NCBI GenBank assembly: GCA_021234155.1
Contig: JAJEKV010000050.1
Coordinates: 5,504,195 to 5,568,194 of the forward strand
Direction of reading: 5' to 3'
DNA: 64,000 bases
From: Isoetes taiwanensis
Lineage: Eukaryota; Streptophyta; Lycopodiopsida; Isoetales; Isoetaceae
Shown here: piece after piece, positions 19,620 to 29,562 of the stretch
Layout of the letters: every line of letters starts with the position of its first letter
How positions within the stretch are numbered: position 1 is the stretch's first letter
Translations under genes and position numbers: made by a program
The notes under the pieces: generated by a model
What the model saw: the letters and a program-made list of their open reading frames with translations, nothing else
Told to the model about the DNA's origin: nothing
Database searches by the model: none

Positions 19620-22352
19620 TTGAGACTACTAAGCAAATTGTCCCTACAAATGAGGTTGGATTGGAAGAATAAGAAGGTGAAAGTGAAGCACCAATGCAAT
19701 AAGGAGCTAGTAGGTGAAGGAACTATCATACTAGCTGATCCTATCCGCATCAATGATGAAAGGTTAGGAGAGGATAAAGTGGGGTGTGGCCATAACAAGT
19801 TTAGAGGAAAAATGGAAGGAAAAAGGATCAAATCACCGAGATTGCTTCGCTTGTATTAAACAATTATAGGTTCCATGCATCATGCCATGGCCTATAGCCT
19901 GCATTGAGTTTATAGGAGAATTCCTTTTACCAGAGCCAGAGGTTGTGGATGACACTGATTTTCTTAATGCACCTCCAATAGCTGCCGGGACCACATTTTA
20001 GGAGAAGAGGGCACACTCAGTGGTGAAACATTATCCTAGCAAGAGGTCCAAGTCAAGTAGTGATTGTTCACGTGAAGCTCTGACTAAGGTAAGGGGAATG
20101 GAATGTTGTTGGGCTAATTGTGTTCAGAAGTTTGAAATTGATGAATTGGTGGAAGCAAGAGCCACCTTCCAAGAGTTTACTTGTGATGAGAGGAGGACTT
20201 ACATGTACTCCATTCATGAGCTTGCACTTCAAGATGAAAAATTTCCAAAGAAAAAAAGATACCCACTGCTAGGGACATGAATATGTAAAGTTGCATGGAT
20301 ACATATTCATGGCATTCCAATTTCATCTTGGCAAAATTGGCAAGCAAGTCATGCAAAGGGGAGTAAAATTGCATTACATGGAAATAATGGCATGTTGAAG
20401 CCAACTTCTAGGATCCTGGCTGCTAGGGAGGTTTTTGAAAAATATGTTGAATTCAATGCTGAGAATATGCCACATAAAAGTAGGAAAGATCAACAGGGAA
20501 AAATAGTTGTCGAGAAGAGATTGCCATCCCATTGTACCCAGAAGAGCATATTGGAGGAAGTGAATGCTTTGCTTCGAGAACTACAGTACACCGCAATATC
20601 TCAACCCGACTTCGTGAGACTATGGAGCAAGCACTTCAAGCATGTCACTATAGACACTTCGAACAACTTGTGTGCTAAGTTGAAAGAGATTCTTGATAAG
20701 ACCAAGCAACCAAGCCAAAGGGCTAAGATAAGGGAGCAAATGAAAGATCACATGACAGACCAACTATCATGTAGATCCACTTATTGGATGTGGAGAACAT
20801 TATCATGTTTGGAACCCAATAACTATGTTTGTATTATACATGACAAGATGGATCAGTCGAAGACTTGTTTGCCACAGTATAGTTATATACCCAAGCAAAT
20901 CAATAGAGCTTATCCTTTCTGACAGGTGCAATAGTGCATGGCTCGGTGCCAATTTATTATGGCCATTTTAGTTTGCAATTGTGGAGTGATGGTCCTGATT
21001 TTCATATTGGAAGTGTGATGAGGTGCTTGAGGAACTATGAGAGTGGTTATTCTGGTGACCTCCACAACCCTGGAGGTGGTAGCCAACCACTCTTCAGTGC
21101 ATTGTTGGATAGAAAGCCTAATAATTTAGAGAAGTTTACTAAGGCAAGGTTTAGGAAGTCAGGTGCTTCTGAACATGTTGGAGCCTCAAGTTCACGTCCC
21201 CAACCTCGAGATCTACCACCAAGGTTCCTCCTCCAACTTGACAATTGTGCTGGACAGAATAAAAACAGGTATATGTTCTCATTCCTATCTTATTTAACAG
21301 TAGGTGGGTGTCTTTGAAAGAGTGAATTTAGGGTTCTTAATGCTGGACATACTCATGAGGATGTGGATGCATTGTTTGGGAAGTATAGTGCGCAGTTGAA
21401 ATCTCAAACTGTGACCAATCTTTCTAGACTAATGGAAGTTCTTAGTGAATGCATTTCACCTTCTCCTATAGGGTTGATCATACAAGAGGTGCCTGATTGG
21501 AAGAATTTTATCGAAGGTTATGCTCTTGATATGGAAGGTCAATCTAGACCTCTTCAGTACACTTTCTGGGTCATGGGAAATAAGCCAATCATGCAATGGA
21601 AGATGAGACCTTCAGATGATAAATGGAGGCCAGATGAGGGAGTACCTATATGGCACGAAGATGAAAATGGTAAACCTAAGATTCCAAGGGGTCAACCAAA
21701 AGCTCTTAAGCCTTTTCCAGAGGTGGATTCATTGCAAAGCACATTGGGCCCGGCATTTAGAATACATCAAGTATTGGAAAAATAACCCCGATGATACCAA
21801 CCTTGCATTGATAGATTATTGGACATAGGTACATGGATTATTGGGACAAGTAGACACATCCTCTGATGAACTCAAAGATGGATGGCTACCTAAGACTAGT
21901 TGGAGAGACTTGATATTACCTGAGGAAGCGGATGATGTGGTTAGTAGTATTCGCAAGTCCATGGCTCCTCCAGCTGCTGAAAAACACTATGTTGGTCCTA
22001 GGAAAGGAAGGCCTAAATATCTCGGGCTGGAGGATTATGATCCCAAAGATGACTTGCTTTGCCATCAATTTGCACTTATAGTACCAGAGCGCAAAGAGAT
22101 ATACCCTGTGTGGATGGGTTACACCATCTCAGAGGTTTGCAAAGAAAGTAGGTGACCGCAATGTGAACAAAGTTCGTGTGGAGTGGTGGTGTCCAGTGCA
22201 CCAGTTAAATGCAGTGGCAGAGGAAGAAAGGTATAGAGACTGTTGGACAAAGAAATGGAAGAGAAACCCTATTGAAGGGGATGATTGGGTTGAGTTAGAT
22301 ACTATTTTGTTTTCATGGACCCCAAAAGGTCATCCTGTGCAAGGGCGCTAGG
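19620..22352 (+). pseudogene. Transposase-like gene of the 12.2-kb element (DUF7869-like)
   Basis: Open pieces follow each other on the plus strand: 20020-20280, 20392-20922, 20934-21317, 21363-21785, 21841-22155 and 22163-22351. Landmarks are KHFKHVTIDTSNNLCAKLKE (about 20630), IIHDKMDQSKTCLP (about 20835), LLQLDNCAGQNKNRYMFSF (about 21232), AGHTHEDVDALFGKY (about 21345), DWKNFIEGYAL (about 21500) and VRVEWWCPVHQ (about 22175). The sequence of Asp-containing motifs (HDKMD, LDNCAGQNKN, GHTHEDVD) resembles an RNase-H-fold nuclease and the DUF7869 group of eukaryotic element proteins. Breaks at 20922/20934 and around 21317 are one-base shifts, so this copy is probably inactive or poorly sequenced. 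It is the best candidate for the enzyme that mobilises the element. Confidence 0.65.
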
Positions 22353-22565
22353 GTTACAATACCTGTGGAAGTGAGGAAGAAAGCTATGATATCTCTAGGG
22401 GTCAATTCTGAGAAGTAATTGGCAATATGTAACTTGACATGTATATGTGAAATATTTTTAATTTTTAATGCAATCATGTTGTGCTGTTATAAAAAAAAGT
22501 CACATTCTCGATGCAAATTTACTAACCCGGGAAAAAGTTGCAGTGCCAAAATGGTCCAAAATCCT

Positions 22566-22596
22566 GACATAAATCCAATTTAAATGAATGATGGTT
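22566..22596 (-). repeat. Right terminal inverted repeat of the 12.2-kb transposon
   Basis: 31 bp, exact inverse of 10382-10412, followed by the second ATTA at 22597-22600. The same end is recognisable with some base loss in copy B at about 47,393-47,420. Confidence 0.9.
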
Positions 22597-24116
22597 ATTA
22601 CCTCTTAGGAGAAGAGCAATCAAGTGTAAATGGGTCTTTACGACAAAAATGTTAGCTGATGGAACTTTTGATAAGTTTAAAGCTCTATTGGTGGCTAAAG
22701 GATACTCACAAATTGGAGGTGTTGATTATGAAGAAACTTTTTCTCCAGTTATGCGTTGACCACTATTCGTGCACTGTTAGCATTTGCAGTGCAATTTGAC
22801 TTGGAAATTCATCATATGGATGTAAAGACTGCTTTTTTTAACGGAGATATCACAGAAGAGATTTACACGGATCAGCTCGAAGGTTTTGCACTTCTAGGAA
22901 AGGAGCAAATGGTTCGTAAATATCGTTCACTTTATGGGTTAAAACAAGCTTCAAAGAAATGGTATGAGAAAATGAGTGCTTTTCTTTGTTCCATTCATTC
23001 TTGATCATCTCATACAGATACTAATCTTTATAGTAGGCATCATAGCAGGCCATTCATTTTCATTGCACTCTATGTTGAATATTCTCGTTCGTAATGATAC
23101 AAATCTTCTCTCCTCTGCCAAGAAGCATCTAGTATCAACATTTGAGATGATTGATCTTGGAAATATTCATTCTTGTCTTGGCTTCAATATTCAACGTGAT
23201 CGTTCAAAATGATGGATGTATTTGAGCCATACAAATGCTATACCAGAGGCTGTGGACAAGTTTGGTTTGTCTTATTGCAAAGTTGTAGCATCGCCTATGG
23301 TTATTAGTCTAAAAAATTTGCATTTGTCTAAGTTGCATTGTCCCCAGACAGATCAAGAGCATGATGCAATAAAAGACATTCCTTACACCAGTTTGATTGG
23401 AGCTCTTCAATACTTTGCACATGCTTCTCATTCAGATATTTCATTTGCAGCTAATCTTTTGAGTCAATTTATATCTTCTCCTGGTAAAGAACATTGGATT
23501 GCTGCGAAACGTGTTTTGAGATATTTGAAAGGCACAACCAACTATGAACTTCTATACTGTAAGCAAGATGGCGAACAAGGAGTTATGTCCTTAACAGGTT
23601 ATACAGATGCAAATTAGGCGAGTTCTGATCATCTAATGCGATCTAAAAGTGGAAATTATTTTACCGTTGGAACTTATTTACAATTATGGGCATGCAAGAA
23701 ACAAAATTGTATTGCAACTTCTACTACATAATCTGATATGTGGCTGCTTCATTTGCTTATCGCAAGTTAGTTTGGTTGCGACGACACTATCACGAGCCTA
23801 CACCTTGCAGATTTTGGATTCCCTCCCGCCATATCAAAGAACAAATTTGTTTTATGACAATCAGGGTGCTAATTCACTTGCGAAGGACCAAGTGTTGAAT
23901 TCCAAATCTAAGCACATACTGTTAAAAAAGGGCATAGCTAAGATTGAATATTGTCCTTCATATTTAATATGTGTTGATATGTTTACAAAAGCACTTCCTG
24001 GGAAGCCATTATCTGAACATAGCTTTGGGAGTTACACTAGCTCCCATATGAGTATACTCATACTAGGAGAGAGCTCGGGGTTTTTCCTTTTGATTCCACA
24101 AAGTTTTTTTACTTGA
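22597..24116 (+). mobile_element. Ty1/copia element, 3' part (RT and RNase H)
   Basis: Continues the copia polyprotein interrupted at 10381. Visible are [13 protein letters not shown] (about 22611), LLVAKGYSQ and DYEETFSPV, then after a one-base shift LEIHHMDVKTAFFNGDI (22802) and SLYGLKQASKKWYEKM (about 22930). The YVDD active-site box should lie near 23070, but the text reads ALYVEYSRS: two bases appear lost and the catalytic Asp pair is gone. RNase H follows with LLSQFISSPGKEHWIAAKRV and RYLKGTTNYELLY (23455-23560), then GYTDAN followed by a stop where copia proteins have Trp. The element is dead. Homologous pieces recur in copy B at 47.42-48.75 and 50.5-50.95 kb. Confidence 0.85.
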
Positions 24117-24600
24117 GCTAGAGATGAACTGCAGGGGGGCATACATCTTGCAACATTGTGCATTTGATCTCACCCTCGAAGGTACATGCTACTTATTTTA
24201 TTTTACAAAGTTGTAGGGGGGATATTGGAACTTATTTATAATATGTCCATACAATCTTAGCCTTTGTCTATTGATAGTTCATTGTCTATTGATAGTTCAT
24301 GGAGTTGAAAGGGTCTTTGCCTATCAACCCTTCATTATTGTATATAAGACCATATACTCTTCATAAATAATACATTCACTTTGGGATTAACTTGTGTTTT
24401 TTCTCTCATGTTCTTTCTGTCTTGCTGTGTCACTTTATTCCTTGCATGTTATATTTCTAATAGGCAGATGAAGTGGCAACGACGCCATAGATTCCTCTGG
24501 TATTTATACAGCTTTGGTCTTTTTGCAGAGGAGGATATGGAGGAGGAGTTTTATACCCTCAATTCTAGTTTCAAAGTTCTAAGCCCTTAACTCCATTTTC
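24117..24600 (+). mobile_element. Probable copia 3' untranslated region and 3' LTR
   Basis: A purine run 'gttgtagggggga' at about 24210-24224 looks like a polypurine tract, followed by ttggaacttatttataatat, a usual place for the LTR start. A TATA-like tgtatataaga occurs at about 24336. A 20-bp direct duplication (attgatagttcattgtct) lies at 24271-24300. The LTR end is not fixed and no 5' LTR exists in the window for comparison. Confidence 0.45.
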
Positions 24601-25397
24601 AAATACCCCAGTAAATGACACCATCAGTGCTTTCCTTACACCCCTGCTTTTGTTTCGTCCAATACCCCTGCTTTTGTTTCGTCCAATGTTAGGAACTAGA
24701 TCTTGATATGGAGATGTGGAGCTCAAGCAAAATTTGAGAGAAGATTTTCAATGCTCTTTGAAGAAGCGTTCTTGATGAGAGAAGCATTGGCTTGCACATA
24801 TATCAATATTGGATTGCATTCCTGTCGAGAAATAACAAAGAGAATGGTGCTTTCCAACGGGGGACATGGAATGGGACCATCGAGATTAGAATAACATGGA
24901 TAGATTCTAATATGTTGCATTGGCAAGTGGGATTGTGGCTTAAGATGTGGTTAACACTTGCGTCAGGCAAGCAAGCTGCCAGCTGAAAAGGGGAAAAATC
25001 TACCTTGCAAGAACTTAGAGAAGGCATGCCTACTTTAACATTACGATTAAGACAAATAGTGGATGGCACGATGGTTGAGATGCATGCGGTGCTTGCATCG
25101 AAAGTCGGGAGCAAGCTCAAAAGGTTGCTTTTCTATGTTGATTACTTGCTTATGGGGCATATATAAACTTGTGAGCACTTTGATGTCTTCGAGATATTTT
25201 TTAGATTTTCACTAGATATTGTCCATCATTCTATAGTGTGTGAACTCATTGAAGTGTGTGAGATCCTCCTTCTCCTCCTCCTCTTATGATGATGCAGTAT
25301 TGCAACTATTTATCTTTATTTAGAATTTGCCATGGTGATAGGGTTAGAATTGCATTAAGATGTCTTATGTATTTCAACATCAAATATGGTGGTATGT
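24600..25397. other. Unassigned region between copia and the exostosin gene
   Basis: Short open frames (e.g. 24703-24894, 24792-24986) contain text such as TWNGTIEIRITWIDSNMLHW that survives, with shifts, in both partial repeats of this region in copy B. The conservation may reflect only copying. I do not recognise a family. It might be the end of the LTR or an old element. Confidence 0.35.
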
Positions 25398-25520
25398 TAT
25401 TTATACTGACTACACACAAATTTCCAAACGCTAAGTCATATTTATACTAACTACATACGAATTCCCAAAAGGTAAGTTATATTTATACTGACTACACACA
25501 AATTCCCAAATGGTAAGTCA
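25398..25520. repeat. 41-bp tandem repeat, 3 units
   Basis: The unit tatttatactgactacacac...aaattcccaaa-ggtaagtca starts at 25398, 25439 and 25480. It lies 0.2 kb beyond the 3' end of the exostosin gene. A decayed version is in copy B near 52,150-52,265. Confidence 0.75.
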
Positions 25521-25713
25521 GTTAGTAAAGGCCACCACGATAAATTTCTTATCTTAAATAAATCCTTAAATTTCTTCAACAAAGAGGGTAGCATTTATGT
25601 GCCTATGGGAGAATACACCCCATGGAAAAAATCCTTGGAAAAATGCATACAACTAAGATGTGAAAACGGTCTTATAATCCTGTATTCATCAGTTGAAAGA
25701 AGTAATATGAATT

Positions 25714-27297
25714 TTATTGGACCGATCTCCTAATTGCATGTTCCACAGTAGTGTCAAATGCATCATGCAAGGCAGGATCAGAGCTATGGTACCCAGGCTT
25801 TGAATACACAATTCGAGGAACAATATCCACGACATTCTGCCTCATGTCATCTACTACATCATCTGGTATGGAATCCAAAAACTCAATCACGTCGAAGGGA
25901 GGCGCTGAAGAATTCAACAGCCGTTCTTGAGGTATGAAAACTGAATATGAGCTAAAATTTTTGGGCAGATGCCATAGGTACTGATTATACGCCGAATCAG
26001 GCGAGAAAAGCACCGGAATACAGCCTGCAAGGATTGCATCAAATATGGCCTTTCTTGTCGGACTATCTCCTGGCGGCATCAGGCAAAAAGAAGATTTTAG
26101 GTATAGAAATGTAACTAGATGAGGATTTTTTACACAGTCTATTTGATCGCATCTAAGATTTTCGCAGAGACTTGAATTCTGGCATTGATTTATCAAGGGG
26201 GAATCACTCATGTATAAGGGGGATATGCCATCTGCGTGCATGGGGTGGCAAAAAACCCCAATTTTGACCCCTTTCGAATAAAAATTACCTAGGATAATGC
26301 AAAAAATACCAGAAAAAGGACCCCCTGCCGACCGTATATGTACGAAAATGGGTCCAAAAAACCCCCTTCCCGTGCATGCAGATGGGTTATACGCCCAAAA
26401 CTGTGAACCCCCCTTGTGATTTTTGCACAGGCGGGGCACGCTCCATCCATCTACGCTATGCCTTGGAGCACCAGAGTATGAAACCAGAGTATTCTTGTCA
26501 TAGTTTTTTATCACATCTTTCCATAGCTGCATTTCTTTTGGTGTCGAAGGATGAAATCCTGTTGGATATGGAACTCCTATCTGTGAATCTCCTCCCCAGG
26601 TATTTCTTTCTATTCCTGCTTTTGTTACATTTTGTAGTTCTTTTAGATTGAGCAAGCTTGTGCCCCAGTTTTCACTATCTTCTCCTCTAGAAAAATCCCA
26701 TGCTATTCTTCCCATAATTAAAAGATGATCCCTGCCCTGTTTCCTGGTAAAATAAGGCTTGCTCTGTAACCAGCCTATTAATCTCTGGCTTAGTTTGTCC
26801 TTCGTTTGTGCATGAGAGCTTAAAATATTTGGCAGCAGATCTAAACCTGGATAGAAGGGCATGTAAAACAGATTTGCTACTTCTGGATCATCTGTGAGAC
26901 ATTCGTACATCTTCATTCTTTCCCTGAACAGAATTTCTAAGGCATATTGATCTGTTTTAAACCATGCATCTTTTGGGACTAGCTTCTCATATGCTGCATC
27001 TTCAAATTTGTCTCCAGTTCCATTATTTCTGAAGGATTTACATATCCATTTCACCTCTGCACAGTTCTTTTCTACTAGCAGATCATTAAAATCTGCAGGC
27101 AGATCATACATATGCACATATCTTCCTTGGCAAGGTGAGATTTGAGAAATATTTTTAGAAAGGATGCTTCGATTTGAGCCTAGCGTTATGAACATCAGTA
27201 TTATGATGATGGATATTGTTATTGCAGAATTCCTGCCCATCCATGCTGAGCATAAATTTTGACCATTTACACCATTTGCTGCCATTTTAGGAGCCAT
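25714..27297 (-). CDS. Exostosin-family glycosyltransferase (GT47, MUR3/XLT2-like), copy A
   Basis: A 527-codon frame from ATG at 27297. Residues about 24-42 form one hydrophobic segment (ITISIIIILMFITLG), a type II Golgi anchor. The lumenal part shows GT47 landmarks in order: RYVHMYDLPADFNDLL, the ERMKMYECLTDDPEVANLFY block, [57 protein letters not shown] and QYLWHLPKNFSSYSVFIP. MUR3-type enzymes add galactose to xyloglucan in the Golgi; the substrate is inferred from the family. At residues about 290-370 the frame contains some 75 residues absent from copy B and from the family as I know it, encoded by an insertion at about 26180-26420. The gene is single-exon otherwise. Downstream (lower coordinates) is the 41-bp repeat. 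Confidence 0.85.
   Translation of the reverse strand: MAPKMAANGVNGQNLCSAWMGRNSAITISIIIILMFITLGSNRSILSKNISQISPCQGRYVHMYDLPADFNDLLVEKNCAEVKWICKSFRNNGTGDKFEDAAYEKLVPKDAWFKTDQYALEILFRERMKMYECLTDDPEVANLFYMPFYPGLDLLPNILSSHAQTKDKLSQRLIGWLQSKPYFTRKQGRDHLLIMGRIAWDFSRGEDSENWGTSLLNLKELQNVTKAGIERNTWGGDSQIGVPYPTGFHPSTPKEMQLWKDVIKNYDKNTLVSYSGAPRHSVDGWSVPRLCKNHKGGSQFWAYNPSACTGRGFFGPIFVHIRSAGGPFSGIFCIILGNFYSKGVKIGVFCHPMHADGISPLYMSDSPLINQCQNSSLCENLRCDQIDCVKNPHLVTFLYLKSSFCLMPPGDSPTRKAIFDAILAGCIPVLFSPDSAYNQYLWHLPKNFSSYSVFIPQERLLNSSAPPFDVIEFLDSIPDDVVDDMRQNVVDIVPRIVYSKPGYHSSDPALHDAFDTTVEHAIRRSVQ
26180..26424. mobile_element. ~240-bp insertion with inverted ends inside exostosin copy A
   Basis: Absent from the matching place in copy B (about 52,940-52,950). 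Near its ends, ccatctgcgtgcatgg (about 26230) and ccgtgcatgcagatgg (about 26372) are inverted copies with two mismatches. Interior is C/G-run rich (aaaaaacccc, gggtccaaaaaaccccc). It keeps the exostosin frame open. Either a small MITE or an unrecognised intron; ends do not give a clean GT/AG pair in the gene's orientation that I could confirm. Confidence 0.55.
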
Positions 27298-28670
27298 TGT
27301 AGAGGCTCATTTGTTAATGAACATATACACATCCTAGGTTTTTATTTTCTTAGTTAGTTACCTATTTTATCAGCAGTGCACAACTAATATGGTTGAAAGT
27401 ATCCATCTTCTACCATTCCTTCGTATAAAAAACGGTTTGAAATACCTTTGACAGCGTGAAGCACCTTTTGTGGTATTTACTTTGTAGAAAGCTGGTTTTT
27501 GAAGCCTTTAATATTTTTCTAAAAAAAAGCTAATTCCACATAGCCAGCCAACGTGGTTGCTTCATGATAGTTGCAGGCAAGGTCCATACCTTTGAAGTTC
27601 CTATACGAAACAAAAAATGTTGATGTTCAAATAGTTGTAGTTGTTAAATACATAGTTGTCTTGTAAGATAACGTGATACCAAAAGAGTGATTTTGGAATA
27701 TCCATTCTTGAGAACCATCAATTTGCCTTAAATCATTGGAGACTAAGCCAATACCTCAAGGTAATCAAAACAAGTGAGGTTGGTGACACCAGAAGGAAAT
27801 AGCGTAATAAGAAATGATTTTTTGAAATATTGTTGTTATTCTCGGCCAATGCTCTCAACATTTGTCAAATTTCTAGAATGTTATAGATGGATCTATTTTC
27901 TAAGTTTATATGAAGCAAATGGAGCATGGTGCAAATATTTTAACATTCTTTGATATTGAGAATGTTATGGCAATGCATAGATGGTCTTGTTTAAGTTGAT
28001 CGAGGGTAGTTTTCAAGTTAATGGCAAGGGTTGGAGGAAGGCATCTTGGGATATTTGTTATTTTAGGTGAAGATATTTAAGAAGGAAAGAAATATTATCA
28101 AGTTCATTAAAGGTCCAAAGCCTTCATACCAAGCAGTGTTGGGCAAACGTTTTACTTCCCATCGGCAAATTTCCTAAGATTATTTTGACCCATCAGATAT
28201 CTTATGTTTAGAGCCGAATTTTCCATTGTCTTAATAGAAAACTATAAGAAAATTTGCCGAGAAAAAAATTCCTGATATATTAACTTAACCGAGAAAATTT
28301 GTAATTTCAACCGTGGTTTTGTGTTCCTCGGACTTTGCCCAACACTGATACCAAGGAATTTTCTGGTCTTTAAAGCAAATGGTAATAAATGAGGGCAAAA
28401 TGATCCAATATGCATACTGAAATATCTTGTTTTTGAAGGGGAGACGTAGTGCATTGTGTCATACAGTTGTTAGATAACCATCATGCATTTGCATTATGAC
28501 ATGTGCAAATTTATGCCATTTAAGTAGTGAATTCCTATCTACAAGTGTTTAACTTGAAGGGGCAAGGTTTTGATCATGAAGACGGTTGTCAAGTGGTCAA
28601 CGTTACAACATGCTAAAGTTTCCATAAAGCGCTTACGGTTAACAAGAAGAAATTAGATGAATTTATGTAC
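27298..28670. other. Exostosin upstream region, no other gene seen
   Basis: About 1.4 kb on the promoter side of the exostosin gene. It is well kept in copy B (53,819-55,208), with only small differences. No coding exon recognised. Contains 'ggtggaaggttgaaagtatccatc'-like unique sequence and no clear TATA box that I would stake a claim on. Confidence 0.4.
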
Positions 28671-28829
28671 TAGGGAAAATTCACCTCGAGAAAATTCCTC
28701 GAGGGAATTTCCCGAGGCGGAGCGGCCAGACGAATACAACCAAAGGGTGAAGTCGCAGCCGCCGAAGTCCGGCGGCGCCGGCCGAGGGAATATTCCCGAG
28801 AGAATTTTTCGAGAGGTGAATTTTCCCGG
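28671..28829. repeat. 159-bp foldback element
   Basis: Left arm 28671-28715 (tagggaaaattcacctcgag...) and right arm about 28783-28829 (...ggtgaattttcccgga) are inverted copies with a few changes; between them is a GC-rich loop (gccgccgaagtccggcggcg). It forms the left part of a larger insertion that is missing from copy B. Confidence 0.65.
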
Positions 28830-28831
28830 AC

Positions 28832-29465
28832 GTAATGACCACTAGGCTTAAATTTCCACCACTCTTCTCGGTGCGCATCTTTAAGCGTGAATAGAAGCTT
28901 GAGTTGAGGAATGTTCTTTCCGGGATTTTTGATCGGTTTTAGAGCCGAGATGAAATGTCTTATTAAGTCTTCAAAAACATGGTAGATTTATGTGATCTTC
29001 TACGCCAAGAAGCTGGGCCAGTGGAAGAACATGGATTTTTTTTTGAAGAATCTACCAAGGTTGCATAACCGGGTTATAACAAGCCTTCGTAAACATGCTC
29101 ATTTGCGCATCAAGGAAGGAGTCGGTCTTCAATCATTCTCACACTGTGTCTCGCAAGCTCCTGAAGCTTTTCTCGCAAAAAATATTTTTGTACCACGGAA
29201 GAGAGCTTCCTTGTGCAAGCTCCTCCGCGAAAACAAACTCGAACAGGACAAGCAAGCTCCTCCGCAAGTTTCGGCCAAGACCTCCCCGCAAAAATAAACG
29301 CACCTCTCGAAAAATAAACTCGGAACAGAGGAAGGGAAATCCTAAAAGAAAAAAAATCAGAGAACGGTGGCAAGGGTTTGAATGTCAGCCCGTAAACTCA
29401 GGAGAAAATTTATGTCATATAATTTTAACAGAATAATGCCATAATTTAAGCCTAGTGGTCATTAC
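28832..29465. mobile_element. 634-bp element with perfect 23-bp inverted ends
   Basis: gtaatgaccactaggcttaa at 28832 is exactly inverted at 29443-29465 (23 bp in total). No recognised coding sequence; the open frames inside are Arg/Lys-rich and unrelated to known proteins. Together with the adjoining foldback it is an insertion of about 0.8 kb: copy B has the empty site at about 55,208-55,210 (gaatttat|taaacc). No target duplication is obvious. Confidence 0.7.
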
Positions 29466-29562
29466 TAAACCATTGTCAAGCAGGTGTTCGATGTCATCTA
29501 CATCTCTTACCATAGAAGGTTTTGTAGCTAGCCCTCTTCGTGGAGGGTGTCAGTTATCTATA

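Larger units (their letters stand above)
10382..22596. mobile_element. 12.2-kb DNA transposon with perfect 31-bp TIRs and ATTA target duplication
   Basis: Bases 10382-10412 (beginning aaccatcattcatttaaatt) are the exact reverse complement of 22566-22596, and the match stops at the 31st base. Both ends are flanked by ATTA (10378-10381 and 22597-22600). Joining the flanks over one ATTA restores an uninterrupted copia RT frame, so the borders are secure. The interior has a transposase-like gene (+), a long minus-strand gene, a DUF8039-like exon, an acidic minus-strand protein, palindrome arrays and a hairpin. A 4-bp duplication is known for Sola elements, but the ends match no signature I can name (not CACTA). 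Nested inside is a 667-bp MITE. The right 11.4 kb is repeated in copy B (about 36,847-47,420). Confidence 0.85.

Noticed and set aside
10382-22596. CACTA or PIF/Harbinger identity for the 12.2-kb element
   Set aside because: Ends do not start with CACTA, and the flanking duplication is 4 bp (ATTA); a 3-bp TTA reading would leave the inverted ends unequal by one base.
29095-29436. Lys/Arg-rich frame inside the 634-bp inverted-repeat element
   Set aside because: Composition is low-complexity and the frame is missing from copy B with the whole element; no domain seen.
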